64,000 nucleotides of DNA from CAVHIG01 sp963636105. GTDB lineage: Bacteria; Bacillota; Clostridia; Peptostreptococcales; Anaerovoracaceae. Every line of letters begins with the position of its first letter. The first letter of the stretch is position 1. Shown in pieces: positions 61,576-64,000 of this stretch. Under the pieces are notes generated by a model that was given only the letters and a program-made list of their open reading frames with translations, made no database searches and had not been told where the DNA came from. The stretch spans positions 1 to 64,000 of the forward strand of contig CAVHIG010000001.1 of NCBI GenBank assembly GCA_963636105.1, in the 5' to 3' direction. The position numbers and the translations under genes are program-made.

Positions 61576-62385
61576 ATGAAAAAAGCGCAGCGTATAGGAG
61601 CTATTTCAAAAATACTTTCAGATGCTCCAAATAAAACATTTACTTTAAAATATTTCTGTGACCTTTTCGGCGCGGCAAAATCCAGTCTCAGCGAGGACGT
61701 ACACATGGTGCGCCAGCTTTTCGAGGAGCTCGGCCTCGGCCTGGTGGAGACCACCTCCGGCGCGGGCGGCGGCATTCGCTATGTACCGCATATCTCAGAC
61801 AGCGAGTGCGAAAAGGTACTTTCCGAGCTTTGCGCACGTCTGAATGACGGCAGCAGAATACTCGGAAGCGGCTTTTTATACACATCAGATATAATGTTTG
61901 ACGCGGCACTTATGAGAAAGCTTGCCATGATTTTCGCGAGACGTTTTGCGGGCGCAGGCGCGGAATATGTAGCTACGATAGAGACAAAGGGCATACCGGC
62001 AGCCGTCATGACAGCCTATATGCTCAATCTTCCTCTCATCGTCATAAGAAGAGAGGCAAAGGTCTCGGAGGGCTCTACCATGAGTATAAATTATTTCAGT
62101 GGCTCCACCGATCACATGCAGAGGATGTCGGTAGCAAGGCGGGCAGTCGTACCCGGCGGCAAGGTGCTTATAATCGATGACTTTATGCGTGCCGGAGGCA
62201 GTGTAAAAGGTATCTCGGAGATACTCAGCGAGTCCGGGATGCAGATTGTCGGTACAGGTGTCATCATAGCCTCATCAGAACCCGAAAAAAAGAAAATCAA
62301 TGACTACACACCTCTAATATATCTCGGCAATGTGGATGAAGCGAAAAAGACGATCTCTCTTTTTCCAAATAATCAGATTTTTTAA
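61576..62385 (+). CDS. purR: Pur operon repressor PurR
   Basis: This 269-residue regulator has an N-terminal winged helix (IGAISKILSDAPNKTFTLKYFCDLFGAAKSSLSEDV) and a phosphoribosyltransferase-like domain with the PRPP motif VLIIDDFMRAGGSV. In Bacillus it represses purine genes and is released by PRPP. The downstream neighbour spoVG and the nearby prs match Bacillus. The middle is Gly/Ala-rich (TTSGAGGGIRYVP), as in relatives. Confidence 0.95.
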   Translation: MKKAQRIGAISKILSDAPNKTFTLKYFCDLFGAAKSSLSEDVHMVRQLFEELGLGLVETTSGAGGGIRYVPHISDSECEKVLSELCARLNDGSRILGSGFLYTSDIMFDAALMRKLAMIFARRFAGAGAEYVATIETKGIPAAVMTAYMLNLPLIVIRREAKVSEGSTMSINYFSGSTDHMQRMSVARRAVVPGGKVLIIDDFMRAGGSVKGISEILSESGMQIVGTGVIIASSEPEKKKINDYTPLIYLGNVDEAKKTISLFPNNQIF

Positions 62386-62393
62386 AAAAAGGC

Positions 62394-62422
62394 TTGTCAT
62401 TTTTTGCCTTTTCAGTTATAAT
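62394..62422 (+). promoter_or_regulatory. Promoter of spoVG
   Basis: TTGTCA (62394-62399), 17 bases, TATAAT (62417-62422), giving a leader of about 218 bases. The leader contains GCAGCAAG and CTTGCTGC, an 8-bp inverted repeat. Confidence 0.8.
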
Positions 62423-62646
62423 ATTTACGAATGTAACTTTTGGCGGTTTTCGAGCAGACAGCAAGGCTCGGCCATACTTTCGCCATCAAGGACGCATTTG
62501 CAGCAAGCGGGGCGCAGGCAGCCGAGAAAGTCTTGCTGCTACTGACAGTATAGTGTATCTGCTGCCGCACAGTGAGCTTTGCTTTACTGCCGCGAAGGTG
62601 ATGCACTGTCGCCCATATACACAGCACGAAAGGATGGTGTCTCTAA

Positions 62647-62916
62647 ATGAATATCACTGATGTAAGAGTAAGAAAGGTAAGCGACGAAGGAAAGATGAAG
62701 GCCGTCGTATCTATCACATTTGACGATGCGTTTGTAGTACACGACATAAAAGTCATCGAAGGCCAGAGCGGTCTTTTCATCGCAATGCCGAGCAGAAAGA
62801 TGGGAGAAGGCGATTTCAGGGATATTGCTCATCCGCTCAATTCCGAGATGAGAAATCGTATAAAGGAAGCCATCTTCGAAGAATACAACAAGGTAATCGC
62901 AGAAAAAGCAGAATAG
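62647..62916 (+). CDS. spoVG: Septation/RNA-binding regulator SpoVG
   Basis: This 89-residue protein matches Spo[63 protein letters not shown]. It binds nucleic acid and affects septation, sporulation and capsule genes in Firmicutes. AAAGGATGGTG lies upstream of the ATG. It has its own promoter and terminator. Confidence 0.97.
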   Translation: MNITDVRVRKVSDEGKMKAVVSITFDDAFVVHDIKVIEGQSGLFIAMPSRKMGEGDFRDIAHPLNSEMRNRIKEAIFEEYNKVIAEKAE

Positions 62917-62961
62917 TTTCTCCGTCCCTTCCCCAAAGGATGACGGGAAATTTCCAAACGC

Positions 62962-63016
62962 AAAATGAGCCTCACCAGATTAGCCATTATGGCCAGCCGG
63001 TGAGGCTCATTTTTTT
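62962..63016. terminator. Bidirectional terminator after spoVG
   Basis: AAAATGAGCCTCACC (62962-62976) and its perfect complement (62999-63013) enclose a second small hairpin (GCCATTATGGC). T-runs flank both sides, so it can serve spoVG and the convergent LuxR-type gene. Confidence 0.9.
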
Positions 63017-63088
63017 GATTGCAACTACGTCTCGAAAACGCCTCCAATCAAGCAAACGCCTTGCCCAGGCGCAGTCCGTAGCCTAGCC

Positions 63089-64000
63089 CTACCTAAGCAT
63101 ATAATCCGGAAGCTGCTTACGGCTTGAAATTCCAAGCTTTTGAAAGATTGCCGATATATACTGCTTCACCGTATGCGTCGAAATCTCCAAATAATCACCG
63201 ATCTCCTGATTGGTCCAGCCGCGCTTTGCCAGCATCGCGATACTGAATTCCATCGTCGTCAAATTGTCCGCCACAGACGCCTCCGCCGCCGGATTATGAA
63301 CGCTCCTCCAGCCCTTGCTAAACCGGTAGGTCACCTCTATAATTCTCAAATACTCCTCCGGAAAATCCCGCTTAAGGCAGGTCTCTATCATTCCATAGGT
63401 CAGGCCATGATGCTCACCTATCGGCTCTATCAAATCATCCGGCTGCGCAAGCTCCCACGCCTGCATAAAGTGCTGCTGCGCCCGCTCCTTGTCGCCCATA
63501 CACATCAAATCCATCACGGCCACCAAATGAGCGTAGATCGCCGCAATCGGATAAATCTTCTCCTGAAACGCAAGCGCCGTCTCAATCGTTCCGAGCGAAC
63601 GCCCGTAATCGCCATTGATATATAACTTATGCGCAAGCACGTAGCACGCGAAAAGCTTCAGTCCCATAGGCAAAAGGCTGAAATTCGTCCTCTCGAAAAC
63701 CGCGTCGTCCACTCTCTCAGAAACCATGTCACTCATTTTCGCGGAAACGTCGTCGCTTACCGAGGGGCCGGGCTTTGCTGCTTCGGCCGGAGCGGCAAAT
63801 TCTAAAGTCGCGCCTTTATTTGTAGGAAGGTGCAAAAGTACATATGTCATATCCGTGATAAAGCCGCACAAGGCCTGCATCCGAGGATTGTCGCCATCTG
63901 CCTGCTCGGTCTCCATGCCGCTTTGCAATATGGCAATTTTTTCCTGCGCTACGGATATCCTTCCCAGAGAAAGATTCGCAAAGGAATATATCAAGAGCGC
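63089..64000 (-). CDS. LuxR-type transcriptional regulator, C-terminal part (cut by window edge)
   Basis: The frame stays open to the right edge (codons before 63994 read A-L-L), so only the 3' part is seen, about 303 residues. The C-terminus is a LuxR/GerE helix-turn-helix (AMLAKRGWTNQEIGDYLEISTHTVKQYISAIFQKLGISSRKQL). The rest is helical and TPR-like (YVLAHKLYINGDYGRSLGTIETALAFQEKIYP), as in MalT/LAL regulators whose N-terminal ATPase would lie outside. A GCGGAAACGTCGTC word (63740-63753) lies in a poorly conserved stretch. Confidence 0.82.
   Translation of the reverse strand, partial: ALLIYSFANLSLGRISVAQEKIAILQSGMETEQADGDNPRMQALCGFITDMTYVLLHLPTNKGATLEFAAPAEAAKPGPSVSDDVSAKMSDMVSERVDDAVFERTNFSLLPMGLKLFACYVLAHKLYINGDYGRSLGTIETALAFQEKIYPIAAIYAHLVAVMDLMCMGDKERAQQHFMQAWELAQPDDLIEPIGEHHGLTYGMIETCLKRDFPEEYLRIIEVTYRFSKGWRSVHNPAAEASVADNLTTMEFSIAMLAKRGWTNQEIGDYLEISTHTVKQYISAIFQKLGISSRKQLPDYMLR

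Overview
The window looks like a chromosome segment of a strictly anaerobic, amino-acid-fermenting Firmicute (Bacillota, Clostridia; a Peptostreptococcales/Anaerovoracaceae-like organism is my best guess, by inference only). Reasons: pyruvate:ferredoxin oxidoreductase next to a six-gene Ech-type energy-converting [NiFe] hydrogenase; a 3-keto-5-aminohexanoate cleavage-type enzyme, D-serine dehydratase, amino-acid permease and Opp importer; class III fructose-bisphosphatase; and two gene neighbourhoods shared with Bacillus (tmk-holB-ricT-trmN6-abrB and purR/spoVG/glmU/prs/pth/mfd). Base composition is moderate and promoters are of the ordinary sigma-A type, many with an extended -10 (TGnTARAAT).

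Layout. 1-3.9 kb: end of a Rpn-like gene, a BKACE (kce-like) gene, then the minus-strand murB-PHP-rapZ group. 4-7.4 kb: an unrecognised + strand gene whose terminator overlaps its stop codon, then dsdA behind a secreted stalk-domain/DUF3298 protein. 7.4-12 kb: an island-like stretch with a 33-bp tandem repeat, a DUF4143 ATPase, a TauE-like permease and an APC permease. 12.1-21.4 kb: nifJ and the echABCDEF operon. 21.4-30.7 kb: a 10-N assembly gap, a flavoprotein, DUF1292, and the operon serC-apgM-dac-uvrC, divergent from serA. 30.8-39.7 kb: BrkB-like protein, rdgB, MFS transporter, and the oppABCDF operon. 40-48.3 kb: tRNA-Arg(ACG), a lipoprotein, thrS (no TGS domain), crotonase, fbp, murA, abrB. 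48.3-53.7 kb: trmN6, ricT, holB, tmk, a 36-residue membrane protein, and a solo larC with a large His-rich segment. 53.9-64 kb: mfd, pth, prs, a GlmU acetyltransferase domain standing alone, murC, then purR and spoVG on the + strand, and the 3' part of a LuxR-type regulator cut by the window edge.

How the genes work together. PFOR produces acetyl-CoA, CO2 and reduced ferredoxin; Ech oxidises that ferredoxin with proton reduction to H2 and ion pumping. Opp, the APC permease, DsdA and Kce supply amino acids and degrade them. Fbp and ApgM run gluconeogenesis toward 3-phosphoglycerate, which SerA/SerC turn into serine; serA and serC appear to fire from one mirror-symmetric pair of overlapping promoters. 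Cell-wall (murA, murB, murC, glmU, dac) and repair (uvrC, mfd) genes make up much of the rest.

The most striking unexplained signal is an 11-bp word, GC[C/A]GTTTCCGC, present 20 times in exact form in 64 kb (chance expectation well under one). It occurs in both orientations, in genes and between genes, and inside genes in three reading frames (AETA, AVSA or CGNG peptides). It clusters in dispensable linkers of UvrC, a penicillin-binding protein, an unknown protein and TrmN6. This points to a DNA-level dispersed repeat (uptake-sequence-like, or a self-propagating mini-repeat) rather than protein-level selection.
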